19,228 bases of DNA from Wenyingzhuangia sp039768865 (GTDB lineage: Bacteria; Bacteroidota; Bacteroidia; Flavobacteriales; Flavobacteriaceae), in assembly GCF_039768865.1 (NCBI RefSeq), contig NZ_JBDMZQ010000013.1. One strand, given 5' to 3'. Shown one piece after another: positions 1-7,340 of this stretch. A program made the translations under genes and the position numbers. The first letter of the stretch is position 1, and every line of letters starts with the position of its first letter. Below the pieces are notes generated by a model. The model made no database searches, was not told where the DNA came from, and worked only from the letters and a program-made list of their open reading frames with translations.

Positions 1-1
1 C

Positions 2-604
2 AATTTTGTTCAACAATATCAAAAATACGACAACCTGAGTTTGATTGGGGCTACAATGGGAAGTTTTGGAATAAAACGGCCTATGATGTGCAATGCTTCG
101 AATATGGGATTTGATAAAAAAAAATATTTAGAAATGTCCGAAAACCATAAAAGTATTGCTAGTGGAGATGATATTTTCACCTTGGAATACTTTACTAAAA
201 ATTATCCTAAGAAAGTACATTTTTTAAATTCCGATGGCGCAATGGTAAAGACCAAAGCAGAAAAAACATGGAAAAACACTTTGCAACAACGCATCCGTTG
301 GGCTGCCAAAACCCCCTACTATAAAAGTGTCTTGACAAAAGTTGTGGGATTGATCGTTCTATCTACCCAATTGGCAATACTCCTAAATCTTTTACATCAA
401 CCCTCCCACTCTTTGGTCTTGTGGATCATCAAAATGGCTATCGACTTTCTACTGATTTTAATTGTAGCTAAAAAAACCAATCAAACTACTTCTTATTTGC
501 AATACTTAAGGGTCGCAATTATCTATCCACTTCTAAATAGTTATATTGGTATCAAGTCTTTATTTGGCGGATATACATGGAAAGGAAGAGAATTCAGGAG
601 ATAA
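2..604 (+). CDS. Glycosyltransferase family 2, C-terminal part (5' end outside window)
   Basis: The reading frame is open to the left edge, so this is the last 200 residues of a longer protein. It looks like the end of a membrane-bound GT2 transferase, which moves a sugar from a nucleotide-sugar donor to a lipid or polysaccharide acceptor at the inner membrane. Visible signs are the CNASNMGF stretch typical of the GT-A core end, the acidic SGDDIF motif (probable catalytic-base region), and QQRIRW, a match to the QxxRW acceptor-site motif. Two or three hydrophobic segments follow (for example GLIVLSTQLAILLNLL), ending in a basic tail. Donor and acceptor cannot be read from this fragment. It is convergent with the mnmD block. 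Confidence 0.85.
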   Translation, partial: NFVQQYQKYDNLSLIGATMGSFGIKRPMMCNASNMGFDKKKYLEMSENHKSIASGDDIFTLEYFTKNYPKKVHFLNSDGAMVKTKAEKTWKNTLQQRIRWAAKTPYYKSVLTKVVGLIVLSTQLAILLNLLHQPSHSLVLWIIKMAIDFLLILIVAKKTNQTTSYLQYLRVAIIYPLLNSYIGIKSLFGGYTWKGREFRR

Positions 605-614
605 GCTATACTTT

Positions 615-637
615 TGGTTTTACTTGATTTAAAACCA
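615..637. other. Small inverted repeat between convergent genes
   Basis: An 8-bp perfect inverted repeat, TGGTTTTA / TAAAACCA, with a 7-base loop lies between the glycosyltransferase stop and the end of the 44-codon ORF. Neither strand has a T-tract directly after the hairpin, so it is not a classical intrinsic terminator. It may slow or process convergent transcripts, or be chance in AT-rich DNA. Confidence 0.3.
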
Positions 638-682
638 TTAGGAGAAACATAAAGACCGAGAGGGATAGTCCCTAATAAAGTA

Positions 683-817
683 TTACTTTCCAAAAAATTG
701 AGCGGTTAGAGAATCTGCATTTTTCAATAAATACAAAATAAAAAACAAAACTGCTACCAACAAAATAACTCTTAACCGATTGGGTTTTTTCCTTTTTGAT
801 CTCATAATTTGTGTCAT
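683..817 (-). CDS. Small single-helix membrane protein of unknown function (44 aa)
   Basis: A 44-codon ORF whose ATG (817-815) directly follows the TAG stop of mnmD (820-818) with no base between them and in the same frame. The protein begins with a strongly basic stretch (MRSKRKKPNRLR), continues with one hydrophobic segment (VILLVAVLFFILYLL, about residues 17-31) and a short polar tail ending in TAQFFGK. Lysine and arginine before the helix predict the N-terminus in the cytoplasm. A second in-frame ATG is at codon 5. I do not recognise the family. Its place suggests translation coupled to mnmD by re-initiation. It could also be read as a C-terminal membrane anchor of MnmD if the TAG were suppressed. 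A chance ORF cannot be excluded, but the positive-then-hydrophobic pattern argues for a real small protein. Confidence 0.55.
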   Translation of the reverse strand: MTQIMRSKRKKPNRLRVILLVAVLFFILYLLKNADSLTAQFFGK

Positions 818-1486
818 CTAAATATGTTTTTTTGTTCCTCTCAACATTTCTCTTTTTCCTGGTGGACCAGGCAATCTCTCCACTGTAAAACCTACAGATA
901 ACATCGCTCTTCTAACACTTCCTTTGGCTGCATAAGTAACTAATATACCTCCCGGTTTCATCGCTTTGAACATGATGTCAAAAATCTCTTCTGTCCATAA
1001 TTCAGGTTGAACCCTAGCGCCAAATGCATCAAAATAAATCAAATCATAAGCAGAGACATCGGTAATATTATGAAAAAACATTTGTCTCTTTGTTAAAGTA
1101 AAATTTGGAGTAACCGCTTGTGGTTTGTTCCAAGGAGTCAAATGCATTTCTTCAAACTTGTGAGACAAGTTTCTGGTCTCTAATTCCGACACATAATTTA
1201 ACGCTAACAATTCATCTTCTCTAACAGGATAAGCCTCTACACCAACATAATTGATATTACGCATGTCTTGAGCTGTCTGTAACAAAGTGATAAAAGCATT
1301 TAGGCCTGTTCCAAAACCAATTTCCAAGATTGAAAATGAATCCTTTTCGACTGATTTGTACCCCATTTCTATGAACACATGAAAAGCTTCTTGAATAGCA
1401 CCATGTGTGGAATGATAACTCTCATTCCAAGTAGGTAAATGAATCGTAGTAGACCCATCAGAAGTAATGACGATTTTTCTTTTCAA
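818..1486 (-). CDS. mnmD: tRNA 5-methylaminomethyl-2-thiouridine(34) methyltransferase, MnmD type
   Basis: A SAM-dependent methyltransferase that makes the last step of mnm5s2U34 in the wobble base of tRNAs for Lys, Glu and Gln. At 222 residues it corresponds to only the N-terminal half of E. coli MnmC; the FAD-dependent oxidase half is absent, as is usual for stand-alone MnmD. Visible motifs are HSTHGAIQEA (about 25-34), SAM motif I LEIGFGTG (54-61), DLIYFDAFGARVQPELW (148-164) and GPPGKREM (207-214). The first codon is TTG at 1486: no in-frame ATG lies nearby, and the predicted N-terminus KRKIVITSDGS-TIHLP fits the family from its first residues. A TATATTTG promoter element lies 20-27 bases upstream. 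The gene is divergent from ilvE and is followed in frame by a 44-codon membrane ORF. Confidence 0.9.
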   Translation of the reverse strand: MKRKIVITSDGSTTIHLPTWNESYHSTHGAIQEAFHVFIEMGYKSVEKDSFSILEIGFGTGLNAFITLLQTAQDMRNINYVGVEAYPVREDELLALNYVSELETRNLSHKFEEMHLTPWNKPQAVTPNFTLTKRQMFFHNITDVSAYDLIYFDAFGARVQPELWTEEIFDIMFKAMKPGGILVTYAAKGSVRRAMLSVGFTVERLPGPPGKREMLRGTKKHI

Positions 1487-1505
1487 TTTTATGAAATTAC
1501 AGTTG

Positions 1506-1513
1506 CAAATATA
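1506..1513 (-). promoter_or_regulatory. Candidate -7 promoter element for mnmD
   Basis: Read on the minus strand this is TATATTTG, an exact match to the Bacteroidota consensus TAnnTTTG. It would start transcription about 10-15 bases before the TTG start of mnmD. No clear -33 TTG is seen at the expected distance. Confidence 0.55.
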
Positions 1514-1546
1514 GGGATTAATATACTTTGTTAAAAAGTGTTTTTA

Positions 1547-1579
1547 TTGCATACATTACAATTTTTATATTTACTTTTG
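1547..1579 (+). promoter_or_regulatory. ilvE promoter (-33 TTG and -7 TACTTTTG)
   Basis: TTG at 1547-1549 and TACTTTTG at 1572-1579 are separated by 22 bases, matching the two-part Bacteroidota sigma-A promoter. The predicted transcript starts near 1585, downstream of the longest possible ORF start at 1538. This supports the ATG at 1613 as the true ilvE start. Confidence 0.65.
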
Positions 1580-1612
1580 TTCTATACAAATATACCTTTT
1601 ACAAACGAAATC

Positions 1613-2686
1613 ATGGGAATTAACAACCAGAACATCACGATTACCAAATCTGAGACTACTAAAATTAAAGATGTAGATTTCAGTAATTTATCGTTTGGAG
1701 AAAACTTTACAGATCACATGTTTGAATGTGACTACATTGATGGGAAATGGACTAACGCACAGATTAGACCTTATGGAAACATTTCCCTAGACCCATCTGC
1801 TAAAGTATTCCATTACGGTCAAGCTATTTTTGAAGGAATGAAAGCCTACAAATCTGTTGATGGTGCCGTCTGGTTATTTAGACCCGAAGATAATTTGATT
1901 AGGCTAAACAGGTCTGCTGTTCGTTTGGCAATTCCAGAATTTCCCAAAGAATTGTTTTTTGATGGGTTAGAAACATTGCTAAACATTGATAAAGAGTGGA
2001 TCCAAACCACTGAGGGGAGCTCCATGTACATTCGCCCATTTGTGATTGCAACAGAACCTGGTGTTTCTGCTTCACCGGCAAAGCAATACAAGTTTATGTT
2101 CATTTTATCCCCGGCACAGTCTTACTACAGTGGAGAAGTAAAAGTATTATTTGCTGACAAATATAGTCGATCCGCGAGTGGTGGTGTTGGATTTGCAAAG
2201 TGTGCAGGAAACTATGCAGGACAATTTTATCCAACAAAATTAGCCAATGATGCTGGATACCAACAAGTCGTATGGACCGATGCTAGCACGCACGAAAACC
2301 TTGAAGAAGCAGGAACAATGAATGTTTTCTTTAGAATAGGAGATACTCTGATTACTGCGCCAACATCTGATCGAATCTTAGATGGTATTACGCGAAAAAG
2401 TGTCATTGCTATAGCAGAAAAAGAAGGACTTAAAGTTGAAATTAGAGACGTATCTGTATATGAAATTGAAGATGCAGCAAAAAGTGGAACCTTACTAGAA
2501 ATGTTTGGTGCCGGGACTGCAGCTGTGATCAATCCTATAGTAAGTTTTAATTTTAAAGGAAATGACTACGATCTTCCTGTATTACAAAACTACTACTCTG
2601 ATATGATCAAGAAGAAGATTACTGATATACAAACAGGTAAGTCAGAAGACACATTCGGATGGAAGTATGCGGTAAGGTCAATCTAA
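1613..2686 (+). CDS. ilvE: Branched-chain amino acid aminotransferase (357 aa)
   Basis: A PLP-dependent fold-type IV transaminase that interconverts leucine, isoleucine and valine with their 2-oxo acids using glutamate/2-oxoglutarate in the cytoplasm. The PLP-binding lysine is K196 in GFAKCAGNYAGQ. The class signature LEEAGTMNVFF is at 230-240, and HYGQAIFEGMKAY at 67-79 is the usual substrate-side segment. Length and motifs fit the longer, eukaryote-like IlvE subgroup. The start is the ATG at 1613; the frame can be extended 25 codons upstream to a TTG at 1538, but those codons encode an unlikely hydrophobic stretch and lie over the promoter. The gene has its own promoter and a strong terminator, so it is probably monocistronic. 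No other ilv or leu gene is in the window. Confidence 0.95.
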   Translation: MGINNQNITITKSETTKIKDVDFSNLSFGENFTDHMFECDYIDGKWTNAQIRPYGNISLDPSAKVFHYGQAIFEGMKAYKSVDGAVWLFRPEDNLIRLNRSAVRLAIPEFPKELFFDGLETLLNIDKEWIQTTEGSSMYIRPFVIATEPGVSASPAKQYKFMFILSPAQSYYSGEVKVLFADKYSRSASGGVGFAKCAGNYAGQFYPTKLANDAGYQQVVWTDASTHENLEEAGTMNVFFRIGDTLITAPTSDRILDGITRKSVIAIAEKEGLKVEIRDVSVYEIEDAAKSGTLLEMFGAGTAAVINPIVSFNFKGNDYDLPVLQNYYSDMIKKKITDIQTGKSEDTFGWKYAVRSI

Positions 2687-2705
2687 ATAAAACCTATATG
2701 AAATC

Positions 2706-2732
2706 AAAAGAGCCTTAATAGGCTCTTTTTTT
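2706..2732 (+). terminator. Intrinsic terminator after ilvE
   Basis: A 9-bp stem, AAAAGAGCC (2706-2714) with GGCTCTTTT (2721-2729), a 6-base loop TTAATA, and a run of Ts to 2732. It lies 20 bases after the ilvE stop and just before the nadA promoter element. Confidence 0.88.
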
Positions 2733-2733
2733 G

Positions 2734-2741
2734 TAAATTTG
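2734..2741 (+). promoter_or_regulatory. Candidate -7 promoter element for nadA-nadB
   Basis: TAAATTTG is an exact TAnnTTTG match directly after the ilvE terminator and 20 bases before the nadA ATG. The expected -33 position falls inside the terminator hairpin and has no TTG, so the promoter would rest on the -7 element. The 5' leader contains a start-stop ATGTAA at 2757-2762 whose last A is the first base of the nadA ATG. Confidence 0.55.
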
Positions 2742-2761
2742 TATCTCAAAAGAGTAATGTA

Positions 2762-3760
2762 ATGGACACTTTAGCAAAAGCAAAAGAAAATCTAGAAAAT
2801 AAAGGGTTTTTAGACATCGACACCAGAAACAGCACAGATTATGTTTCTGAGATTAATCGTCTAAAAAAAGAGAAAAATGCAGTCATTTTAGCTCATTATT
2901 ATCAGGAAGAAGCCATTCAAGATATTGCAGATTTTGTAGGAGACAGTTTACAATTAGCACAAGAGGCTTCCAAAACAGATGCTGATATCATTGTGTTTTG
3001 TGGGGTACATTTTATGGCAGAAACAGCCAAGATATTAAACCCAACAAAAAAAGTATTGTTACCCGATCTAAAGGCTGGATGCTCTCTGGCCGATTCCTGT
3101 CCTCCAGCAGAATTTAAAGCTTTTAAAGCAAAACACCCCGATCACAAAGTGGTTACCTATATCAACTGTTCTGCTGAAATAAAAACGATGAGTGACATTG
3201 TTTGTACTTCATCAAATGCGGTAAAAGTCATCAACTCTTTCCCTCAAGATCAAAAAATAATTTTTGCTCCAGACAAAAATCTGGGAGATTATTTAAACAA
3301 AGAAACAGGAAGAAATATGGTGCTGTGGGATGGAGCCTGCATGGTCCACGAAGCTTTTTCTATCGAAAAACTACTATCTATATCTGCAGAACACCCTGAT
3401 GCTGAGATTATTGCACATCCAGAATCTCCTTCCCATATTTTAAAAACCGCAAGTTATATTGGTTCAACTGCTGGTTTGTTAAAATACGCAAGAGCCTCCA
3501 AAAAAAATAAATTTATTGTCGCAACAGAGGCTGGTATTTTACATGAGATGATCAAACAAGTTCCCGGAAAACACTTGATTCCCGCTCCAGTTGAAGAAGA
3601 CAATACTTGCGCTTGTAGCGAATGTTTTTACATGAGAATGAATACCATGAAAAAATTATTCTTGTGTCTAGAACACGAATTACCCGAAATAGAAGTAGAA
3701 AAGGAATTAGCAAAAGCCGCATCAATTCCAATTGAAAAAATGCTTGACCTTTCTAAATAA
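2762..3760 (+). CDS. nadA: Quinolinate synthase A (332 aa)
   Basis: An oxygen-sensitive [4Fe-4S] enzyme that condenses iminoaspartate, made by NadB, with dihydroxyacetone phosphate to give quinolinate, the precursor of NAD. Three cysteines at family-conserved places can hold the cluster: C107 in GCSLADSCP, C193 in DGACMVHE and C288 in ECFYM. Other NadA hallmarks are ILAHYYQ (42-48), FCGVHFMAETAKIL (79-92) and YINCSAEIK (133-141). The 332-residue length is typical. The start is the ATG at 2762. nadB follows after only 3 bases, so the two are co-transcribed. nadC, the third enzyme, is not in the window. Confidence 0.96.
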   Translation: MDTLAKAKENLENKGFLDIDTRNSTDYVSEINRLKKEKNAVILAHYYQEEAIQDIADFVGDSLQLAQEASKTDADIIVFCGVHFMAETAKILNPTKKVLLPDLKAGCSLADSCPPAEFKAFKAKHPDHKVVTYINCSAEIKTMSDIVCTSSNAVKVINSFPQDQKIIFAPDKNLGDYLNKETGRNMVLWDGACMVHEAFSIEKLLSISAEHPDAEIIAHPESPSHILKTASYIGSTAGLLKYARASKKNKFIVATEAGILHEMIKQVPGKHLIPAPVEEDNTCACSECFYMRMNTMKKLFLCLEHELPEIEVEKELAKAASIPIEKMLDLSK

Positions 3761-3763
3761 AGT

Positions 3764-5347
3764 ATGATAAAAACAGATTTCCTTGTCATTGGTTCTGGAA
3801 TAGCAGGACTTTCGTATGCTTTAAAAGTTGCGAATCATTTTAAGAACTCAAATGTAATCTTAGTTACCAAGACAGAAAAAGGAGAGAGTAACACTAAATA
3901 TGCTCAAGGAGGAATCGCCACAGTTGTGAATACAGACATAGATTCTTTTGAACAGCATATTCAAGATACATTGACCGCTGGTGATGGACTGTGTGATCCA
4001 TCTGTAGTAAGAATGGTTGTCGAAGAAGCACCTAAGAGATTAAAAGAATTGATCGCATGGGGAACTGAATTTGACAAAACTTCACAGGGAGACTTCAGCC
4101 TAGGGCGAGAAGGAGGACACTCTCAAAATAGAATTTTACATCATAAAGATATCACAGGTCATGAAATTGCTCGTGCGTTATTAGCATCTGTAGAAAAAGC
4201 AGAGAACATTACTTTACTCGAGAATCATTTTACTATTGATTTCATTACAAACCATCATATTTTGAGAGCACAGGGTCATGAGAAAACTGTCACTCATAGA
4301 GATGAAATCACTTGTTATGGCGCTTATATCTTAGATGAAAAAACTCAAGAAATAAAAACAGTCCAAGCCAAAACAACACTACTTGCTGCCGGAGGAAGCG
4401 GACAAGTATACAGAACGACTACCAATCCCAAAATTGCTACTGGTGATGGTATAGCAATGGCCTACAGAGCCAAAGCAAAAGTAGAGGATATTGAATTTAT
4501 TCAGTTTCACCCTACTGCCCTCCACCAAGAGCCAGCCCAATCTCCTGCGTTTCTAATTACAGAAGCTGTAAGAGGTGAAGGTGCAATATTACGAAACATT
4601 CATGGGGAACGTTTCATGGAAAAATATGATGAAAGATTAGAATTAGCCCCTCGAGATGTTGTGGCAAGAGCTATTGATACTGAACTAAAACTTACTGGTG
4701 AGGACTTTATATACTTAGATTGTAGCAAAATTGACAAAGACCATTTTGTAAACCATTTCCCTAACATTACCAAAAAATGTAAATCAATAGGAATCGATGT
4801 TCATAAAGATTTTATCCCTGTAACACCCGCCGCACATTATATCTGTGGAGGTGTCGTGGTAGACATCAACGGGCAAACTACAATTAAAAACCTATATGCT
4901 TGCGGAGAATGTTCTAGAACAGGGTTACACGGAGCAAACAGACTTGCTTCAAATTCATTGATCGAAGCTATTGTTTATGCACATAAAAGCTATGAACACA
5001 TCATTTCAAAATTTGACCGTTTGTCTTTCAGAAAAGACATTCCAGATTGGGACGATACCGACACTTCTTTGAACGAAGAAAAAATTCTAATTACTCACAC
5101 TAGAAAGGACATACAGACGATTATGAGTAATTATGTAGGGATTGTTCGCTCTGACATTAGATTGAAAAGAGCAGCTAGCCGCCTTGAAATTTTGTATCAA
5201 GAAAACAAAGAACTATACAAAAAGGCAAAACTTTCTGTTCCTATTTGTGAATTGAGAAATATGATTACCAATGCTTATCTGATCATCAAAGCATCAACGG
5301 AGCGAAAGGAAAACAAAGGTGGATTTTATAATCAGGATTTTAGCTAA
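3764..5347 (+). CDS. nadB: L-aspartate oxidase (527 aa)
   Basis: An FAD enzyme that oxidises L-aspartate to iminoaspartate, the first step of bacterial de novo NAD synthesis; electrons can go to fumarate or oxygen. The N-terminal dinucleotide site is GSGIAGLSYALK (10-21), followed by TKYAQGGIA (44-52). Residues matching the E. coli active site (E121, H244, R290, H351, R386) are all present: E116 in REGGHS, H249 in QFHPTA, R297 in APRDVV, H358 in AAHYICGG and R393 in ANRLASNS. The C-terminal three-helix domain is intact and ends in GGFYNQDF. It sits 3 bases after nadA and passes its unstable product to NadA. A terminator shared with accA follows. Confidence 0.96.
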   Translation: MIKTDFLVIGSGIAGLSYALKVANHFKNSNVILVTKTEKGESNTKYAQGGIATVVNTDIDSFEQHIQDTLTAGDGLCDPSVVRMVVEEAPKRLKELIAWGTEFDKTSQGDFSLGREGGHSQNRILHHKDITGHEIARALLASVEKAENITLLENHFTIDFITNHHILRAQGHEKTVTHRDEITCYGAYILDEKTQEIKTVQAKTTLLAAGGSGQVYRTTTNPKIATGDGIAMAYRAKAKVEDIEFIQFHPTALHQEPAQSPAFLITEAVRGEGAILRNIHGERFMEKYDERLELAPRDVVARAIDTELKLTGEDFIYLDCSKIDKDHFVNHFPNITKKCKSIGIDVHKDFIPVTPAAHYICGGVVVDINGQTTIKNLYACGECSRTGLHGANRLASNSLIEAIVYAHKSYEHIISKFDRLSFRKDIPDWDDTDTSLNEEKILITHTRKDIQTIMSNYVGIVRSDIRLKRAASRLEILYQENKELYKKAKLSVPICELRNMITNAYLIIKASTERKENKGGFYNQDFS

Positions 5348-5369
5348 GCGACAACATCTAAAAAAGTAA

Positions 5370-5399
5370 AAATCCCGAGTTATGCCTCGGGATTTTTTT
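5370..5399. terminator. Bidirectional terminator between nadB and accA
   Basis: A 10-bp perfect stem, AAATCCCGAG (5370-5379) with CTCGGGATTT (5386-5395), a 6-base loop and seven Ts on the plus strand. On the minus strand the stem is also followed by a T-rich run, so it can end both convergent transcripts. Confidence 0.88.
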
Positions 5400-5428
5400 G
5401 TATTAAGATTACTAAAAATGGTATTGAA

Positions 5429-6382
5429 CTATTCTTGATACACACCCATATTGGCATATTTTTCAATACGTTCATTAACCATAGCATCAACTTTCTTTTT
5501 TCGCAATTCTGACAACAATTTAATAATGGTTTTTTCAACCGTAACATAAGTAGTTTCTCTATCAGAATGTGCACCTCCTAATGGCTCAGGAATCACTCCA
5601 TCTACTAACTTTAAAGTATCCATATCTTTTGAAGTTAATTTTAATGCTGCAGCAGCCTTTTCTTTAAACTCCCATGAACGCCATAATATAGAAGAACAGT
5701 TTTCAGGTGAAATTACAGAATACCATGAGTTTTCCATCATCAACACTCTGTCTCCTACACCTATTCCCAAGGCTCCTCCAGAAGCTCCTTCTCCAATGAT
5801 TATCGTAATAATAGGTGTTTTTAACACACACATTTCAAATATATTACGTGCTATTGCTTCCCCTTGTCCTCTTTCTTCAGCTTCTAGCCCAGGATAAGCT
5901 CCAGGAGTATCTACAAAAGTAACGACAGGTATTCCAAATTTCTCTGCCATACGCATCAAACGCAAGGCCTTTCTATATCCCTCCGGATTTGCCATACCGA
6001 AATTTCTATACTGTCGCATCTTGGTATTGATTCCTTTTTGTTGACCAATAAACATAATACTCTGGTCTCCTATTTTCCCTAAACCTCCGACAATAGCTTT
6101 ATCATCCTTTACAGTTCTATCACCGTGAAGTTCCATAAAAGTATCTCCGGCCAATGCTTCTATATAATCTAGAGTGTAGGGTCTATTGGGATGCCTAGAC
6201 ATTTGTACTTGTTGCCAAGGGCTTAAGTTTCCATAGATATCTTTTTTAAGATTGAATATTTTCTTCTCAATCTCTTTGCAAGTTTTAGTCACATCAACTT
6301 CGCTTTCTGCACCAATTTTGGCACATTTTTCTAGTTGTTCTTCTAATTCTTTAATTGGTAATTCAAAATCCAAGTATTCCAT
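5429..6382 (-). CDS. accA: Acetyl-CoA carboxylase carboxyltransferase subunit alpha (317 aa)
   Basis: The alpha half of the carboxyltransferase that moves CO2 from carboxybiotin on AccB to acetyl-CoA, making malonyl-CoA for fatty acid synthesis. It works as an alpha2beta2 complex with AccD, which is not encoded here. A helical N-terminal region (about 1-55) leads to the crotonase-fold core with NRPYTLDYIEAL (66-77), ELHGDR (84-89), DTPGAYPG (158-165) and EGASGGALGIG (198-208). The double glycine and GA peptide dipoles for the thioester are present. Length matches the family. The start is the ATG at 6382, with a TATATTTG promoter element 23-30 bases upstream. It is divergent from the tyrosine phosphatase gene and convergent with nadB. 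Confidence 0.95.
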   Translation of the reverse strand: MEYLDFELPIKELEEQLEKCAKIGAESEVDVTKTCKEIEKKIFNLKKDIYGNLSPWQQVQMSRHPNRPYTLDYIEALAGDTFMELHGDRTVKDDKAIVGGLGKIGDQSIMFIGQQKGINTKMRQYRNFGMANPEGYRKALRLMRMAEKFGIPVVTFVDTPGAYPGLEAEERGQGEAIARNIFEMCVLKTPIITIIIGEGASGGALGIGVGDRVLMMENSWYSVISPENCSSILWRSWEFKEKAAAALKLTSKDMDTLKLVDGVIPEPLGGAHSDRETTYVTVEKTIIKLLSELRKKKVDAMVNERIEKYANMGVYQE

Positions 6383-6404
6383 CAGTATAAATTTTGGCTA
6401 AAAG

Positions 6405-6412
6405 CAAATATA
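6405..6412 (-). promoter_or_regulatory. Candidate -7 promoter element for accA
   Basis: Minus-strand TATATTTG, an exact match to TAnnTTTG, 23 bases before the accA ATG. No TTG is seen at the usual -33 distance. Confidence 0.55.
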
Positions 6413-6444
6413 GTAAGTTCTCCTGATTATCATTCTGTTTTATT

Positions 6445-6459
6445 TAGATTTTTAATCTA
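6445..6459. promoter_or_regulatory. Small palindrome in the accA / phosphatase divergent region
   Basis: TAGATT-TTT-AATCTA is a 6-bp inverted repeat with a 3-base spacer, placed upstream of both divergent genes. It could be a regulator site, but such short AT-rich palindromes also occur by chance. Confidence 0.25.
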
Positions 6460-6531
6460 CAATAAAACACTTATTATATGTCCGTATTTATTAATTTACT
6501 TAACTTCGGTATTACTAATAATGATGTATTC

Positions 6532-7278
6532 ATGGGTATATTTAATAAGAAAATTGATGTTAAGGAACTATTCCCCGAAGGATTTGTTGATATACATTCC
6601 CATTTATTACCAGGAATAGATGACGGCGCTAAAAGCATAGAAAATTCAGTAGAACTAATTGAAAAAATGTTCAAGCGTGGGATACAAAACTTTAGAACAA
6701 CACCACATGTGCTTGGTAGTGTATGGGAAAACAGTTCGCTAACCATTAAAGAAAAAGAGAAAGAATTAAAAACAGCGCTCATTGAAAAAGGTCATCATGA
6801 TATTCAGATACATGCCGCTGCAGAATATATGCTAGATGAGCACTTTAGTAAACTTTTAGGGCAAGATGATATACTGGTGTTAAAGGAAAAATACATTTTG
6901 GTAGAAATGTCATATTTCAATCCACCTTTTAATTTGGATGACATTTTATTTCAAATTCAAATAAAAGGATACACTCCAATTTTGGCTCATCCTGAAAGAT
7001 ATAGTTTTTATCACAATACCGATCAATATGCCAAATTAATTGAGGCTGGCTGCTTGTTTCAACTCAACTTACTATCTTTAATTGCTGAACAGTATGGAAA
7101 ACAAGTTACCAAAACAGCTTACGATTTACTAAAAAAAGGAATGTATACTTTTGTAGGGACCGATGTTCACCACAAAAATCATGTACGATTGATCAATGCA
7201 ATCGCTAATAAAAAAAACAAAAAAATGTTGATGCCTTTGTTTGAGAACAATATGAAAACTTTTTCTTTCGATTCTTAA
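6532..7278 (+). CDS. PHP-domain tyrosine-protein phosphatase, CpsB/CapC/YwqE family (248 aa)
   Basis: A metal-dependent phosphatase of the PHP fold; characterised relatives remove phosphate from bacterial tyrosine kinases that control capsule and exopolysaccharide export. Metal-binding residues are visible in order: H22 and H24 in DIHSHLLPGIDDGA, H59 in TTPHVLG, E98 in AAEYML, H153 in PILAHPERY, and D211 and H213 in GTDVHHKNH. The ATG at 6532 is preferred because the family starts shortly before the HSH motif; an upstream ATG at 6478 would add 18 residues unlike the family. A near-match -7 element TAACTTCG lies at 6501-6508. No kinase or capsule export gene adjoins it, so its substrate is unknown. 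A strong terminator follows. Confidence 0.88.
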   Translation: MGIFNKKIDVKELFPEGFVDIHSHLLPGIDDGAKSIENSVELIEKMFKRGIQNFRTTPHVLGSVWENSSLTIKEKEKELKTALIEKGHHDIQIHAAAEYMLDEHFSKLLGQDDILVLKEKYILVEMSYFNPPFNLDDILFQIQIKGYTPILAHPERYSFYHNTDQYAKLIEAGCLFQLNLLSLIAEQYGKQVTKTAYDLLKKGMYTFVGTDVHHKNHVRLINAIANKKNKKMLMPLFENNMKTFSFDS

Positions 7279-7287
7279 ATATCACAA

Positions 7288-7318
7288 AAAAAAACCTAAA
7301 CAATGTTTAGGTTTTTTT
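7288..7318. terminator. Bidirectional terminator between the phosphatase and rluB
   Basis: A 14-bp perfect stem (7288-7301 with 7305-7318) built on CCTAAAC / GTTTAGG and flanking A7/T7 runs, with a 3-base loop. The A and T runs give a U-tract in both directions, so it can end both convergent genes. Confidence 0.88.
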
Positions 7319-7340
7319 GTGAGGGTGACCTTTGCTTTTT

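Noticed and set aside
661..673. Short hairpin AGGGA-TAG-TCCCT
   Set aside because: A 5-bp stem with a 3-base loop and no T-run; too small to call a terminator.
1538..1612. 25-codon N-terminal extension of ilvE
   Set aside because: It begins at TTG, overlaps the two-part promoter, encodes an unlikely hydrophobic run, and the family start fits the ATG at 1613.
1846..2532. Minus-strand ORFs inside ilvE
   Set aside because: They are shadows of a clearly coding plus-strand gene and show no recognisable protein features.
6478..6531. 18-codon extension of the PHP phosphatase from an upstream ATG
   Set aside because: Relatives start shortly before the HSH motif; the extra residues look like translated promoter DNA. 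It remains possible but less likely.
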